Assembly (NCBI RefSeq): GCF_947179165.1
Contig: NC_077248.1
Location: forward strand, 12,923,256-12,987,255
DNA from: Solanum dulcamara
Lineage: Eukaryota; Streptophyta; Magnoliopsida; Solanales; Solanaceae
Length of the DNA stretch: 64,000 bases
Direction: 5' to 3'
Shown: piece after piece, positions 23,397 to 36,170 of the stretch
Position numbering within the stretch: position 1 is the stretch's first letter
Layout: each line of letters starts with the position of its first letter
Position numbers and translations under genes: made by a program
The notes under the pieces: generated by a model
Database searches by the model: none
The model's input: only the letters and a program-made list of their open reading frames with translations
Told to the model about the DNA's origin: nothing

Positions 23397-25494
23397 TGTC
23401 ATGGCCCGAGAGGGTCTTTAGGCGTGACCGACATTCAGAAACCATCTCTAGCCTCCGAGAGAACCACTTGGTCTCATCACTCATTTGTTCATCAGCGGAA
23501 GACTTAAGTGAAAATAAGAATATTTATGTGGGCTCGTCATCATCAACATCAAATGAAAGAAATAATCCTTAGAAGAAGTAGTTTCAAAGGAGAACTACTC
23601 CAATTACATTATCAAACTCTGTCTATGAAGCCTCTAACACTATCAGATAGTGCCAATGACATATCCATGGCTACCTCAAAAGAAACATAATATTCAATAA
23701 TAATAAAAGGATAAAGAGTTCCTCCGAATATAGGAAGGACTCACCAAATAGCTGGAAAGTAATGTTCTTCAGCGATGCGCCTATTGAGGATCTCTAACGT
23801 CAGTACATGGAATGTACGAGTATGTAAAATGCTAGGAAAGTAAGGACAGATATCAAGAAACTCCTCTCAAGAAGACTCAGCTCAGAACTCAACATCATCT
23901 CAACATCATTATGTAATGTAAGTTTAAAAATAATAATAATAAGCAATGCTTACTCAATTAGGAGTTTCTCTTACTGACAACCATCACTTATGGGCTAGTG
24001 ATGATACAACAAAGCAATGCTGTTGCCACATCCATCCAATACCTTGCTAGGGTAAATGACGTCACTATCTTGGATCCAATCATCAATGTCCTCTTTTTGG
24101 GATTTAAGAGGTATATCCTCCAACCTATGCTGGCTACGTAGTTCTAGGGTTTGAATCAATTAAATTTTTACCAACTCGGTGCTAAATACTACTCCCAAAA
24201 TATGTGCTCATATTAACATCATCATCTAGTCTTATTGGAAAAATATCAAACTCATATTATTACCTCTTCATCAATCATTACACTTCAAAATATTATTTAT
24301 ATCTCATCAAAACATCTTGTTCAAAACATCTTTTTCTAAAATTTATTTAAACTCAATTCTTTTTTTCTTTCAAAACTCAATAAAATACATATATAGTATT
24401 AATTCAAATCACTCTTTTTGTCAATAAATATTAAGAGCCAACATCTTTACTCAAAATACGTGTAAAAATATTCATGAACATCAAATCAATTAGGGTTCAT
24501 AAAAAAGTAGTCACGAATAATAATTTCAATAATATGAAAGATAATAATAATAATAATAATAATAATAATCTCAATGCATAAATATATCTAACTCAATAGA
24601 AGAAGAATTAACTCATTTAGAATTCAAGAATTAGGGTAAAACTCAACTATAACTCAATTATGATGAATTTAATTATTGGGCGCATGGACAAACTCAATCC
24701 AATGCTATGAATAGCCTTACATACCTAAAATTTAAACCTTTACTCCGAATTGAAGAGCTCAATGACCACTCTTGAACCCCTAGCCTTTTCTCCTCGCCAG
24801 AGCATTTTATGTACTATCCGAAGTATAAGAATCACCGGAATAGTATTTCTACACTACTAAAAACTAAAGCTATATTTGTGATTGAGTAAAAAAGTGTATA
24901 GAAAAAAGAGTTGCTTGAGAAAGCTTGATGAATAAAATAAGAAAATAAGGTGGGTATTTATAGGTGTAGAGGAGGGACCTAATAATAAATAAAAATAATT
25001 ATGAAGGATGATCTTGAAAATTCAATGGAGGATTGTGATCTCATGGATGATGTCAAATAGAGGACCATTGATGTTATGAGTGATGTCAAATAGATCTAGA
25101 TCTTTCCATGGTTGGTGAGATAAACCTTCTTTTAACGAAATACCCTTTTTCAGAGCTGCGTTTGAACAAGATAACTTTCTAATTAGGATTTGGTATCTCC
25201 ATATGAATTGTAGATCTAGAAGTGCATTCTACCGTGACATATGATTTTTCTTCTACAAATACTCCATTTCGTCACAACACCATATCTTGTAATAGTTAAT
25301 TTATTTAACTTATGTGTCCTTCGAATCTTAAGATATGATCTTCATGAAAGTTGTAGGTAATATCGTTGGAGTTATTCATAGATTTGAATCACCTAATTTG
25401 GACTATTCTATGAAAAGTAATGCCCAAAATATAAAAGCAGTATCATTTTTATCGAGAATTAAAACACACATACAACATTTTAGAGGGTATTACA
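23397..25494 (-). mobile_element. Solo LTR (2.1 kb) in LINE 1
   Basis: The plus strand starts tgtcatggcccgagagggtc and ends gagggtattaca, so the minus strand has LTR-like TGTAATACCCTC...GGGCCATGACA ends. GTGTG lies at each junction (left copy overlapping the first bases), fitting a 5-bp duplication with edge ambiguity. LINE coding sequence is present on both sides. A TAA/AAT microsatellite lies near 24,541-24,570. There is no internal region. Confidence 0.75.
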
Positions 25495-26510
25495 GTGTGG
25501 GTACCCTAGTTTTAGGAACATTATCCATCACTACTTTAAAAACTCTGTAAATCTCCTTAGAGCTATAACTCTATTCCAATATGAAGTCTCCAAGTGGAAC
25601 AAGATACCTTTGGCAATATCTTTCACAAAATTAAAAAAATCAATGCTAGAATTAAGGGAATCTAAAACTTCTCCAATTACCACAACAACACCTTTCTCCA
25701 AAACCTTGAAGGAGAGTTGCTGGAGGAATATGACACTATCCAAAAATTTGAGAAAGATTTATCGAAAACTAAGTCTAGGATTAATTGGCTTAGTCAAGGT
25801 GATGCCAACACTAGGTTCTTACATATCTCCACCATTAATAGGAGAAGGAGAAATATGATCTGTAGTATAGAGAGGGAGTTGGGCCAAATTCTTCAAAATA
25901 AAGATGATATATCTTCTCATGTGTACTCCTACTTATCCTCCTTGTTATCCACCAGCCTCCCCCACTCCCACCCTCAATGCTAGCAGCAGTCCCAATAATG
26001 CCAACATCGTCTCCAATGAGGACATCCTCTTGCTTGACCTCTCTCTGAGTGATGTAGAGATCTCTCTAGTTATTAAGTCCTTCAGCCCCCTCAAAGCTCC
26101 AAGGCCTGATGGACTCCACCCCATATTCTACCAAAGATACTTGGACTTGGTTAGTCCCAAGACTTCCAACTTCTGCAAATAAGCGTTCTCTAACCACAAG
26201 ATGCCTAAGCTTATAAACTAAACCCTCCTAGTCCTCATCCCTAAATGCCAAGATCCTACTTCTCTAAGAAGCTACATATCTATTGGCCTCTGTAACACTA
26301 TCTTCAAGCTTCTAACCAAGATCATTGTTCTCAGAATCAAACCTCCCCCCAGCTCTATTATTGACCCTAATCAATCCAACTTCCTTTTTAAAAGAAGGGC
26401 CTCTGATATTGCCATCATTGTCCAAGAATATATCTCTCAACTTCAAGAAAATGAAATGAAAATAGGCCAACATGTTTCTTAAGATTGACCTAAAAAAATC
26501 TTTTTATAAG
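25495..26510 (+). pseudogene. LINE 1 ORF2: linker and N-terminal reverse transcriptase
   Basis: After the solo LTR the LINE continues with SRINWLSQGDANTRFLH, the linker motif that precedes RT in L1 elements, then SPLKAPRPDGLHPIFYQ (usual KAPGPDG), LVLIPKC, an SYISIGLCN-like RT motif and NFLFKRRASDIA. The last residues, KIDLKKSFY, are RT motif A, whose Asp binds catalytic metal. A gypsy element interrupts exactly here at 26,511. Multiple stops and frameshifts are present. Confidence 0.85.
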
Positions 26511-28346
26511 TGTCATGATCTATCCCCATTGTTATGAATAAGTAAATTGATAAGGAATCCGGATAAAAAAAACTTAAGGTAGTGACTTGGGAAATTTTGA
26601 GTCAAGGCCAGACTTAGATGAATTTTGAGTCAGGTGAGGTCTAGGGAGACCCAAAAATTGATAAGGGATTAAACCTAAAGTTTTATCAATTAGTTGATAG
26701 CCAAAATGATATAAAGTTTGTACGACTTTACAGAATCATATTCAGGCGAGTAAAACTTCCAAAATTAAACTTGACATAAAGCGTATATGTTAAGACGTCA
26801 TAAGATAAGGGTATGTTGTGACATGGAAGACTTGGAGACTCTTTACAAACTCTCTATCTCTGAATATACTGCCAGGGCGAGGCTGCCAAAACGGGACTAA
26901 TCCCGTCAAGATGGGGCCACTAAAGTGGGATGGTTCCACTGTGGTGGGACAATCACAAATAAAGATGGAGAAAAGTCTCAAAACCATTTTTAGTCATCTC
27001 CACTTCGTTCTTATGAGATCGGAAGCGATCTAGGGCAATTTCTTATAGATTTCCACTATATTTTATGCTAAAGGTAAGCAAATCACTTTGTTAATTCGTA
27101 TTTTGAGTCCTAGAATCTAGAAATTAAGGTAGGTTTTCATTAGGGGGGTTTTGGCCTGAAACTAATGATGGAAAGTAGCTCTAGATGGGGTTGAGATCAT
27201 GAATTTGGCCTAAGAGGAGAATTAATTTATAATTCATGTGAATTATATCATTGTATTGATCCTTTATATATATGTGCCTATTTTTAGATTAGGAATAAGC
27301 TTAACGAACCCGAAAAAAGAATAGCTCCAGTACTTTAGAGTTGTCAAAACTTGATTTCGTGGTAGGTGATGGTTTTGTCTTTCCATATGTGATGAATGCA
27401 CTTGCTAATTCCTCCGTTGTATGCATATGTGTATATGCATAGGGGAGACGGATATGAACCATGTGAAATAACTATTTATTGTCTATGATTTCTAATGAAC
27501 CTACTCTTGCTAGATATGATAGTTGGACTATTCACTATGATTGTGGTTAATTGTGTATGCTTGGATCGATTATCACATTTTTACACATAACTGGATTGGG
27601 TGTCACATTTTGATACACATTTGGATTGGGTGTCACATTCCAACATAACCTTGGATCCGATGTCAAGTTCCAACATATACATGGTTTGAGTTTGTAGGTC
27701 CCATGAGAGGATCCTTAATTGAAATTGCATGATAATTTAGAAATGTTGAATTGTGATCATTTTAAGTACTGGTTATGAGATGATAATGGATAAGTCTATT
27801 CTGTATATATGTGGTTATTGTGGTACTATTATTTGTTCATGTCTCATTTACTGGCTAGCCGCATGATTCTACCGATACACTATTATCTTTGTGTATTGAT
27901 ACTTCACCTTCTCTGTCTTTGCTGAGTACATATCAAATTAAATCGGCTATTGAGAGACCTAGAATAGAGATCACTAATGCCAAGAGTTTAAGGGTGAGCT
28001 AGTTCTTTCAGGTTACCATGAACTCTTCTTTATCTCAGTCATTCTCTCAGGACTTAGATTTCCAGACTTGTTATTTTATGACTTTTGGGGTTGCATCCCA
28101 TTCCTTTAAACTTGTTGTTTCATTAGAGTTTTGGTACATCAACTTTCAGATTCTAAGGGTATTTTCACATGTTTAGTTGAACTGGCTGAGTTTATGGAAC
28201 TCAATACCTTTTTTCTTATATTTAATCTGTTTAGTACCTTAAATTGCTTATTCTCTTGCTATTGTTTTTGGTTTGGGCTATAATAGTGGTTTTCCCACTG
28301 GAGGGTTAGTGTTTGTGCCAATCACGGCAGGTCAAAATCATGACTA
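26511..28346 (+). mobile_element. Gypsy element C, 5' LTR
   Basis: It starts TGTCATGATC and ends near aatcatgacta, degenerate forms of TGTAACGACC and GATCGTGACA. ATAAG at 26,506-26,510 is repeated after the 3' LTR (34,811-34,815). The LTR contains a GC-hairpin cluster (26,870-26,950) and the four-unit array (27,561-27,680). It differs from the 3' LTR at many positions, indicating an old insertion. Confidence 0.9.
27561..27680 (+). repeat. Four-unit array in LTR C
   Basis: Four units of about 30 bp are built on ttggattgggtgtcacatt followed by a ccaacacat-like end. Confidence 0.8.
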
Positions 28347-28350
28347 AGTT

Positions 28351-28362
28351 TGGATCAGAGCC
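28351..28362 (+). promoter_or_regulatory. Primer-binding site of gypsy element C (initiator tRNA-Met type)
   Basis: tggatcagagcc lies 4 bp after the 5' LTR. The standard plant site complementary to initiator tRNA-Met is tggtatcagagcc, so this copy has one base missing or changed. It is where minus-strand DNA synthesis would start. Confidence 0.85.
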
Positions 28363-28562
28363 TTAGGTTTATTGATCTCGTTGTATCAAAATGGGTCTAG
28401 TAGAGTCTTGCATAACGGTACAAATATGTCTTTACTTTTCTTTGAGAGACTATAAGACTTTAAGAAAACTTTCTCTATCTTTTTTCCTTCATGCTATGAC
28501 TTGATTTCAATTGATATCCGGTGATCCGAATTGGTATCTAACCTTCTTCACTCTTCTATCAG

Positions 28563-29625
28563 TTAATGGGTCTGAATATGACTGACACTAAACATGATAT
28601 GCTGACTAAGTTTTAGAAGATTAAGCCTCCCATCTTTCATGGTTCTAAGAATGAGGATGCATATGAGTTCATCCTTGATTGTTCTTAGAGGCTGTACAAG
28701 TTTGGAATAGTCCACCAACACGAGATTGAATTTGTGACTTACCAGCTGCAAGGTGAAGCCAAGCAGTGATGGAGGGCCTATGTAGAGTGTCACTCACTAG
28801 TTTTCCCCCGCTTACTTGAGTTTAGTTTCATGCTTTATTCCTGAAAACAATATGTGCTATGTACCTTAAGGGATCGTAAGAAGGACGAGTTTATAGCATT
28901 GGAGTAGGGTAATATGACAGTGGTTGCATATGAGGCCAAATTTTATACATTGTTCAGGTATGCTACTCAGCTGGAAACTATGGTGAAGGAGAGAATTCAG
29001 TTATTTGAGAAGGGGTTGAACCCTGAGTTATAGGCTTTGTCTATTTATATGACCTATTCAGATAAGAATTTCAATGAAGTTACAGACTTTATGAAGAAAG
29101 TAGAAGGAGTACGATGGGATGGGCATACCAAGGCTTTGGCTAAAAATCCTAAGAATACAGAAAACTACTAAGGATCCTATTTTAGAGGGTTAGGTAGGTC
29201 GGCGATTGCAGCCAGGCCAATTCAGTCAGCAATGCCCATTTCTATAGGTAGTTTTTCAGGTACTCTACATTAGCATTCTGTCTAGAAAGTCCAAGGAGTT
29301 TCTTTTATGCTAGGTAGCAGGACATCATTTGAGAGCAAATGTTTTAATTCTGGAGAGTCGAGGCATTGAAGAAGAGAGTGTCCCCACCTTCATAGGACAA
29401 ATTTAGCAACGCAACAAGCTAGGGCAGTAGTACCCATGGGAGAAGGTGAAAATAGTAGAGGAAGTCCACAAGGTGGGTAAGGAAGAAATTTGAGAGGCCG
29501 AGGTAATGATAGTATATGTCGAGGAGTAGTGTAGCCAGGAAGGGATGTGGCCTGATAGGATAACATTGCTCAATTTTATGCTTTTCGAGCAAGACCGAGC
29601 CTAAGGCATCTGATGCAGTGATCAT
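28563..29625 (+). pseudogene. Gypsy element C, gag
   Basis: The plus-strand translation shows the Retrotrans_gag fold signature (PPIFHGSKNEDAYEFI, then YQLQGEAKQ, then LFEKGLNPEL) followed by a CCHC-type zinc knuckle near 29,337-29,380, reading CFNSGESRH...EC. The second Cys of the knuckle is replaced by Ser. Gag forms the virus-like particle and binds RNA. Several in-frame stops interrupt it, most at positions where relatives have Trp or Gln. Confidence 0.8.
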
Positions 29626-30110
29626 ATGTAATATTCTTTTCTGTGATCGGATGGCTACTGTGTTATTTGATCCGATTTCTACTTATTCATGCATGTCAGT
29701 GTGATATTCCTTGGGTTTTGATGCAATTTGTGATTTACTTGATGCCTCCATCCATGTTTGTACCCATGTTGGAGAGTCTGTTATAGTTACTCATGTATAT
29801 TGCGCTTGTCCTGGTATGTTTATGGGGTTCCAGACTTAGGCTGACTTAGTGATTCTAGACATTAATGATTTTTATGTGATCTTAGGCATGACATGGTTGT
29901 CCCCCTATTATGTTGTGCTTAACTGTAGTGCTAAGACTGTGACTTTAGAGCTCCTGGGAGGGAAAGGTTAGAGTGGGAAGGGGTGTACAAGCCTAACCAT
30001 CTAAGGTCATATCCTTCCTACAGGCTAAAAAAATGGCGGGGCAGGGTTGTTTGGATTATTTGGCTCATATTCAGAATGTCGATATTGAGTCTATTTCGAT
30101 AGTGTGTTAG
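29626..30110 (+). pseudogene. Gypsy element C, aspartic protease
   Basis: The translation includes LFDPISTYS near 29,665, corresponding to the family's LFDPGSTYSY protease active-site region, then ILDINDFYVILGMTWL, a typical downstream protease motif. The enzyme would cleave the Gag-Pol polyprotein. Stops are present. Confidence 0.7.
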
Positions 30111-30905
30111 TTTCCAGAAGTGTTTCCTATAGACTTCCCTAGAAAGCCTCTCGATCGAGACATAGACTTCTCTATTGATTTGGAGCTAGGCACTCGCCCA
30201 ATCTTTTTTCCTCCTTACCGCATTGCACTAACAGAGTTGAGAGAGCTTAAAACTCAAATCCAAGAAGTTTTTGATAAAGGATTTATCCATCCTAGTGTTT
30301 CTCTATAGGGTGCTCAGTCTTGTTTGTTAAGAAAAATTATGGTAGCATGAGAATGTGAATAGATTATCGGCAACTGAATATGGTCATAATTAGAAATATG
30401 TACTCGATATCATGCATAGATGACCTTTTTGATCAGTTTCAAAGTGCATAAGTCTTTTCAAAAATTGATCTTAGATCTGGGACCATCAGCTAAAGATTAG
30501 ACTTGAGGATCTGCCCAAGACAACTTTTAGAATCAAATATGGGCATTATGAGTTTTTGGTGATGTCATTTGAACTGACCAATGCACCTGCAACCTTCATG
30601 AGTTTGATAAATATGGTTTTCAAGACATTCCTAGATTCATTCATGATCGTATTTATAGATGATATTTTGGTATATTTGAAGAGTAAGAAAGAATATGCAA
30701 ACCATCTTCGCATTGTTCTGGGTGTCCTGGAGAAATAAAAACTGTATGCAAAATTTATGTGTGAATTCTAGTTGTCTTCAGTTGCCTTCTTGGGGCATGT
30801 TGTTTCAAAAGAATAGGTAATGGTAGATCTAAAAAAGATTGAAACGGTCAAGAACTGGGGTCGATCTAGCTTTATGACTGAAGTTAGAAGTTTTGTGGGA
30901 CTGCT
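30111..30905 (+). pseudogene. Gypsy element C, reverse transcriptase
   Basis: PEVFPIDFPRKPLDRDIDFSIDL marks the RT start, followed by the PPYRIALTELRELKTQIQE region. The catalytic box FIDDILVY is intact at 30,652-30,675, in contrast to element B. RT copies the element RNA to DNA. Stops and frameshifts break the frame between 30,309 and 30,555 and after 30,738. Confidence 0.85.
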
Positions 30906-31440
30906 AGTTATTATCGTCAGTTCATGAGGAACTTTGCTTCCCTCGCTACCTATTTAACAAGGTTGACTTAAAAGTAGGTTCCATTCGAATGGACTCATAA
31001 ATATGAAGAGAGCTTCCAAAAGCTCAAGGTTCTTCTAATCACGTCACTTATCTTAACCCTACTAGTTAAAGGTAAAGATTTTATTATTTATTATGATACT
31101 TCACATTCAATTTTGGGTGTTGTGTTGATATAGGATAAGAATGTTATAGACTATGCCTCGCGATAGTTGAAGGTTCATGAGAGAAACCACCCGACTCATG
31201 ACTTGGACTTGGCAGCATTAGTGTTTTCTCTAAAATTCTGGAGGCATTATCTCTATGGTGTAAAGTACGAGGTGTTTATTGACCACCACAGTCTGCAATA
31301 TGTGTTCACTCCGAAAGTTTAAACTTGAGCCAGCGAAGATGGATGGAGTTACTCAAGAATTATGAGGTCACCATCTTATATCATCCATGTAAGGCTTATG
31401 TGGTGGCAGACTCATTAAGCTAAAAATCGGTTAGCATGGG
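30906..31440 (+). pseudogene. Gypsy element C, RNase H
   Basis: The translation gives PFEWTHKYEESFQKL, then [25 protein letters not shown] and VFIDHHSL. Relative to element B, the first motif DAS is DTS and the catalytic Glu motif ELA is DLA. The domain removes template RNA. It is degraded by stops. Confidence 0.75.
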
Positions 31441-32690
31441 CAGTCTAGCCAGTTTGAGAGGCTGCAAGCAGCTCCTGGCTAGAGAGATTCAGGACTTGAA
31501 TGCCAAATTCATAAGGCTATGCATCTCCAAAAAGGGTAGGGTGATGGCCAGTGTTAATTTAAGGCCCATCTTTATTGACGAGATTAAGGTCAAGTAGTTT
31601 GAGGATGTGAACATGAAAGAGATTAGAGAAAATGCCTTGTTGGGCAAGGCCCATGATGAAGTCCTTGATGCAGGTGAGGTGCTTAACTTTAGGAGTAGGA
31701 TTTGTATTTCCTGCGTGGAAGGTATAATTCAGATGGTGTTATCCGAATCCCATGGTTCGAGGTACTCTATTTATCCTGGAGTGAACAAGATGTATCAAGA
31801 CTTAAAAACATTGTATTGGTGGTGAGCATGAAGAAAGAAATAGCCAAGTATGTGGCTTAGTACCCAAATTATCAGCAAGTAAAATATGAGAACCAAAGAC
31901 CTGTAGGTTTACTTCAAATGATGCTTATTCCTGAATGGAAGTGGAAAATGATAGCCATAGACTTTGTGGAGGGTCTTCCTAAGACCTTAAGGAAGTATGA
32001 TTTCATTTGGTTGACAGATTGACGTATTCATCCCACTTTATTTCGGTTAGGGTGGACTACAATGCACAATAATTGATAAAGAATTATGTTTATGTAACGG
32101 AGATAGTAAGGCACGGGGTTTCCCTTTCTACCATCTCTGACTGTAGTACATCATTCATTTCTAAAATTTAGGGAAAGTTGCAGGAGGAGTTGGCACTCAA
32201 CTTATTTTCAACACAACCTTTCTTCCACAGACCAATAGATAGTCAGAGAAGACCATCCAGGTGGTTGAAGATATGTTGAGAGCTTGTGTAATCGAATTCG
32301 GGGGACATTGGGATAATATCTTGCCCATGTGTGAGTTCTACTACAACAATAACTACCACTCCAGCCTTGAGATGATACCAATCAAAGACCTATATGGGAT
32401 GGGATGTAAGTCTCACATAGAGTGGGTTCAGGCTGGGGATGTGGAGCCCTTGGGAGTTGACTTGGTAAGAGATGCTCAGGATAAGGTAAAGAGTATCCAA
32501 GCTAAGCTTTTAGCAGGTCAGAGTCACCAAAAAAAGTATGCTGACCATAAGTTAAGGGATATCACATTCCAGGCTAGTGAGGAAGTGCTTCTAAAGGTGT
32601 CACCCATTAAGGGAGTAATGAGATTTGGTAAGAAGGGCAAGCTCAATCCTCTTCATATTGACCCCTTTGAGATTCTTTACTGGTAGGGCC
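31441..32690 (+). pseudogene. Gypsy element C, integrase
   Basis: The N-terminal zinc-binding part (RSRICISC, SRYSIYPGVNKMY; 31,607-31,825) is followed by a core with IDFVEGL-like and TISDC-like segments. A long open C-terminal half (32,261-32,686) contains LPMCEFYYNNNYHSSL, LYGMGCKS and KGVMRFGKKGKLNP. This is a chromovirus-type integrase. The middle of the core is broken by stops. Confidence 0.85.
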
Positions 32691-33047
32691 TGTGGCTTCT
32701 AGGTTGGCTTTACCACCTAGCTTGTTTGGGGTACATCTACTATTTCATTTGTCCATACTGAAGAAGTATTAAGGATATGGAGATTATATCATTAAGTGAG
32801 ACTTAGTTTTGTTAGACAAAGATCTTCAGTATGAGGAAGAGCTAGTGCCAATCCTAGATTGTGATGTCCGAAAGTTGAGGACCAAAGAAATTAAATCTGT
32901 GAAAATCCAATGGAAGCATATTCCAATAGAGAAAGCTAATTAGAAAACTAAAAGACCCGCGAGACAAGTATCCCCAACTATTCATCGAATCAGGTATTAC
33001 TCTATCTCTATCTTAGCCCCATTTTTCTAATTGATCACTCGGGGACA
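32691..33047 (+). pseudogene. Gypsy element C, C-terminal tail and damaged polypurine region
   Basis: A KIQWKHIPIE-like segment near 32,900 is the chromodomain-type C-terminus. The following non-coding stretch matches the 3' internal region of elements A and B up to actcggggac. There about 60 bp found in A and B are absent, including the polypurine region next to the LTR and the first bases of the 3' LTR. Confidence 0.65.
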
Positions 33048-34810
33048 AGCCAATGGGGAAGGAATTCGGGCCAGAAAACTTTGGGTAGTGACTTGAGAAA
33101 TTTTGAGCCTACACCAGACTTGGACGAATTCTGAGTCATGTGAGGTCTAGGGAGACCCAAAAATTGATGGGGGATTGAACCTATAATTTGATCAATTTAG
33201 TTTATAGCCAAGATCATATGAAGCCTGTACGTCTTTACGGAATTGTATTTGGGCAAGTAAAATTCTCAAAATTAAATTTGGCGTGAAAGGTATATGCTAA
33301 GACGTCATGGGATGAGGGTATGGTGTGCTATGGAAGTCTTGGAAACTCTTTACGAGCTCTCTGTCTCTGTATATCCTGCTAGAGTGGGATTAATCTTGCT
33401 GGGGCGGGGACACCAGAGTGGGATGGTCCTAATGTGGAGGGACAGTCACGAATAAAGATGGAGAAAAGTCTTAAAATCTTTTTTAGTCATCCCCACTTCG
33501 TTCTTAAGAGACTAGAAGAGACCTAGGGAGATTTCTTTCAATTTCCCACCATATTTTGTGCTAAAGGTAAGTAAATCACTCCCTTAATTCATATTTTGAT
33601 TCCTAGAACTTAGAAATTAAGGTAGGTAATCATTAGGGAGTGTTTTGGCCTGAAACTAATGGTGGAAAATAGCCATAGATGGGGGTTGGGATCATGAGTT
33701 TATCCTAAGAGGGGAATTATATTATAATTCATGTAAATTAGATCATTGTATTGATCCTTTGGTATGTGATTATTTTTAGACCAAGAACAAGCTGAACGAA
33801 CCCGAAAAAGGAAAGCTCCAGCAGTTTAGAATTGTCAAAGCTTGGTTTTGAGGTAGGTGATGATTTTGTCTTCTCGTATGTAATGAATTCACTTGATAAT
33901 TGCTCCGCTGTATGTATTTAGGTATATGAATAGGAGAGAATGAAATGAGCAATGTGAAATGACTACTTAATATTTATGGCTTGCAATGAACCTGTCCTTG
34001 GTAGATATGATAGTTGGACTATCAATTGTGATTGTGGTTAATTATGTATTCTTGGATGGTATATCACATTCCGACACATGACATGATCAGGTTTCATGTT
34101 TTGACACACATTTGGATTGGGTGTCACGTTCCAACACAACTTTGTACCAAGTGTTATGTATCGACACATATGTGATTTGAGTTTGTAGGTCCCATAAGAT
34201 GACCCTTAATTGAAATTGCATGATAATTTGGGATTGTTGAAATGTGATCATGTTTAAGTACTAGTTATGAGATGATAATATATAGGTATATTCTGTATAT
34301 ATGTGTTTACAATGCTGTAATTACATGTTCATGTCTTATTTACTAGCTAGCTGCATGTATTGATACTGCACTTGCTCTATCTTTGTTGAGTACATGGCAT
34401 ATTCAGACGGCTATTGAGAGACCTCAAATAGAAGATCACTCTACCAAGAGTTCAAGGGTGAGCCAGTATTTTTAGGCTACCATAGATTCTTCTTTATCTT
34501 AGTCCTTCTCTCAGGACTTAGACTTCCAAACTTGTTATTTTTTGACTTTTTGGGGTTGTATCCCATTCCTTTAAACTTGTTGTTTCATTAGAGTTTTGAT
34601 ATATCAACTTTCAGATTCTAAGGGTATTTTCGCATTTTAGGTGAACTGACTGAGTTTATGGAGACTCAAAACCCTTTTTCTTATATTTAATCTGTTTAGT
34701 TCCTTAAATTACTTATTCTCTTACTATTGTTGTTGGTTTGGACTGTAATAGTGGTTGTCCCACCGGATATTTAGTGTATATTCCAATCACAGCGGGTCAG
34801 GATTATGAAA
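33048..34810 (+). mobile_element. Gypsy element C, 3' LTR (5' edge deleted)
   Basis: It matches the 5' LTR from about its 40th base to the end (gattatgaaa at 34,801-34,810). ATAAG follows at 34,811-34,815, completing the target duplication. It contains a GC-hairpin cluster (33,382-33,435) and the four-unit array (34,051-34,170). By eye roughly one base in five or six differs between the two LTRs. Confidence 0.85.
34051..34170 (+). repeat. Four-unit array in LTR D
   Basis: Four degenerate units (ttggattgggtgtcacgtt type) match the position and number in the 5' LTR. Confidence 0.75.
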
Positions 34811-34815
34811 ATAAG

Positions 34816-36170
34816 TTTGAATAGTCCTTCATCAGGGACACCCTCATCTTCTTCAACTTCCCTCCTGATTTGACCATGCTCATTATGTCGTGTGTTAGCA
34901 GTAGCTTTATCAACATTCTTATTAATAGGGAAAAACTGTCTTTCAACCCAACAAAGGGATAACGAAAGGTGACTCCATCTCCCCCTACCTTTTCATCCTT
35001 TGCATGGAGAGGCTCTCCAGGAGTATTGAAATGAAGGTGAATACCAAATGCTGGTCCCCTATCAAGATCCCCTAAAGGGGCCATAAGTTATCCAACTGCT
35101 GATGATCTCACCCTCTTTGTCAGGGTAGATAACCTCCACTCCACCACCATCATCAATACTCTTAATGGCTTTTGCACCCACTCTGGATAAAGCATAAACA
35201 TTAGCAAGTCTAAAGGCATCTTTTCTTTGAATTGTTCCAAAGAATGCTACCAACTGCTCCAATATTCTCAACATCAAATCCAGCATTTCCTTTGGTAAGT
35301 ATCTTGGATTTCCCATCTTCTAAAAAAGACCTATCAACAGTGATTTCCAATTCCTCATTGACAATATGAACAATAAGTTATCTGGGTGGAAAACCAGATT
35401 CCTCAACATTACTGGTAGAACAGTGCTGGCTAAAGCCTCTCTCAGCAGCATTCCCTTCCATGTCATGCAATTCATCAAGATCCCCGCTAAGGTCAATAAT
35501 ACCCTTAATAAAATTTAACGGAATTTCATTTGGGGAACTAGCCCCCAAAAAAAAGAAAATCCACCTTGTGAACTGGATACTATAACTAATACTAAGGACA
35601 AGGGTGGTCTAAGGATCCAAAAGAGTGAGATCAGAAATGAACCCTTCATGCTGGCTTAGCTTGGAGGCTATACCAAAATCAAATTAGCCTTTGGGGTAAA
35701 GTTTTGATGTCTAAGTAATTTAAGGGCAATCTCAACAGGAGAAAGATCCCTAGTTCTAAGATCTGGAGTTGTGTGCTAGATGGATGAAAAGACAACATGG
35801 CTGGCCACAAATAGTCTGTGCTTAAATGCAACAAAGTTAGCTTCTTCCATGATAAATGGATTCCCAATCATAATTCCATCAGAAGCATCCTTGATGGACC
35901 TTTAAGAGAGGGGGATGAAAGAACCAAAGTTTGTGACTTTTGGAACGCTGGCATCTTGGACTTCTCCAACCTTTCCTTCCAATTGCAATGATATCTTAAT
36001 AGCCAATATATGGTTTGTTCATATTTACCCTAAGTGTGGTAAAAATCAAAACTTGCATAGAACCTTACCACTAGTGGAATTTTTACCTCCAGTTCTGCCT
36101 ACAACATGATCCATAACTCTATTGCCCAAAAGCAGGATATAACCACTAAAGAGTTTAGCTGGATTTAGAG
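34816..36170 (+). pseudogene. LINE 1 ORF2: C-terminal reverse transcriptase
   Basis: The LINE resumes right after the gypsy target duplication with SFIRDTL and FNFPPDLTMLIMSCVSS, then an SPYLFILCMERLSRSI-like segment and the catalytic box with both aspartates (ADDLTLF; GATGAT at 35,101-35,106). Thumb motifs follow: KYLGFPIF, NKLSGWKTRFLNITGRT, VLAKASLSSIPFHVMQF, and DKGGLRIQ. These identify an L1-clade RT. Many frameshifts are present. Confidence 0.85.

Noticed and set aside
26818..27033. Open frame within LTR C
   Set aside because: It overlaps the GC-hairpin cluster of the LTR, is not conserved as a frame in the 3' LTR, and has no domain.
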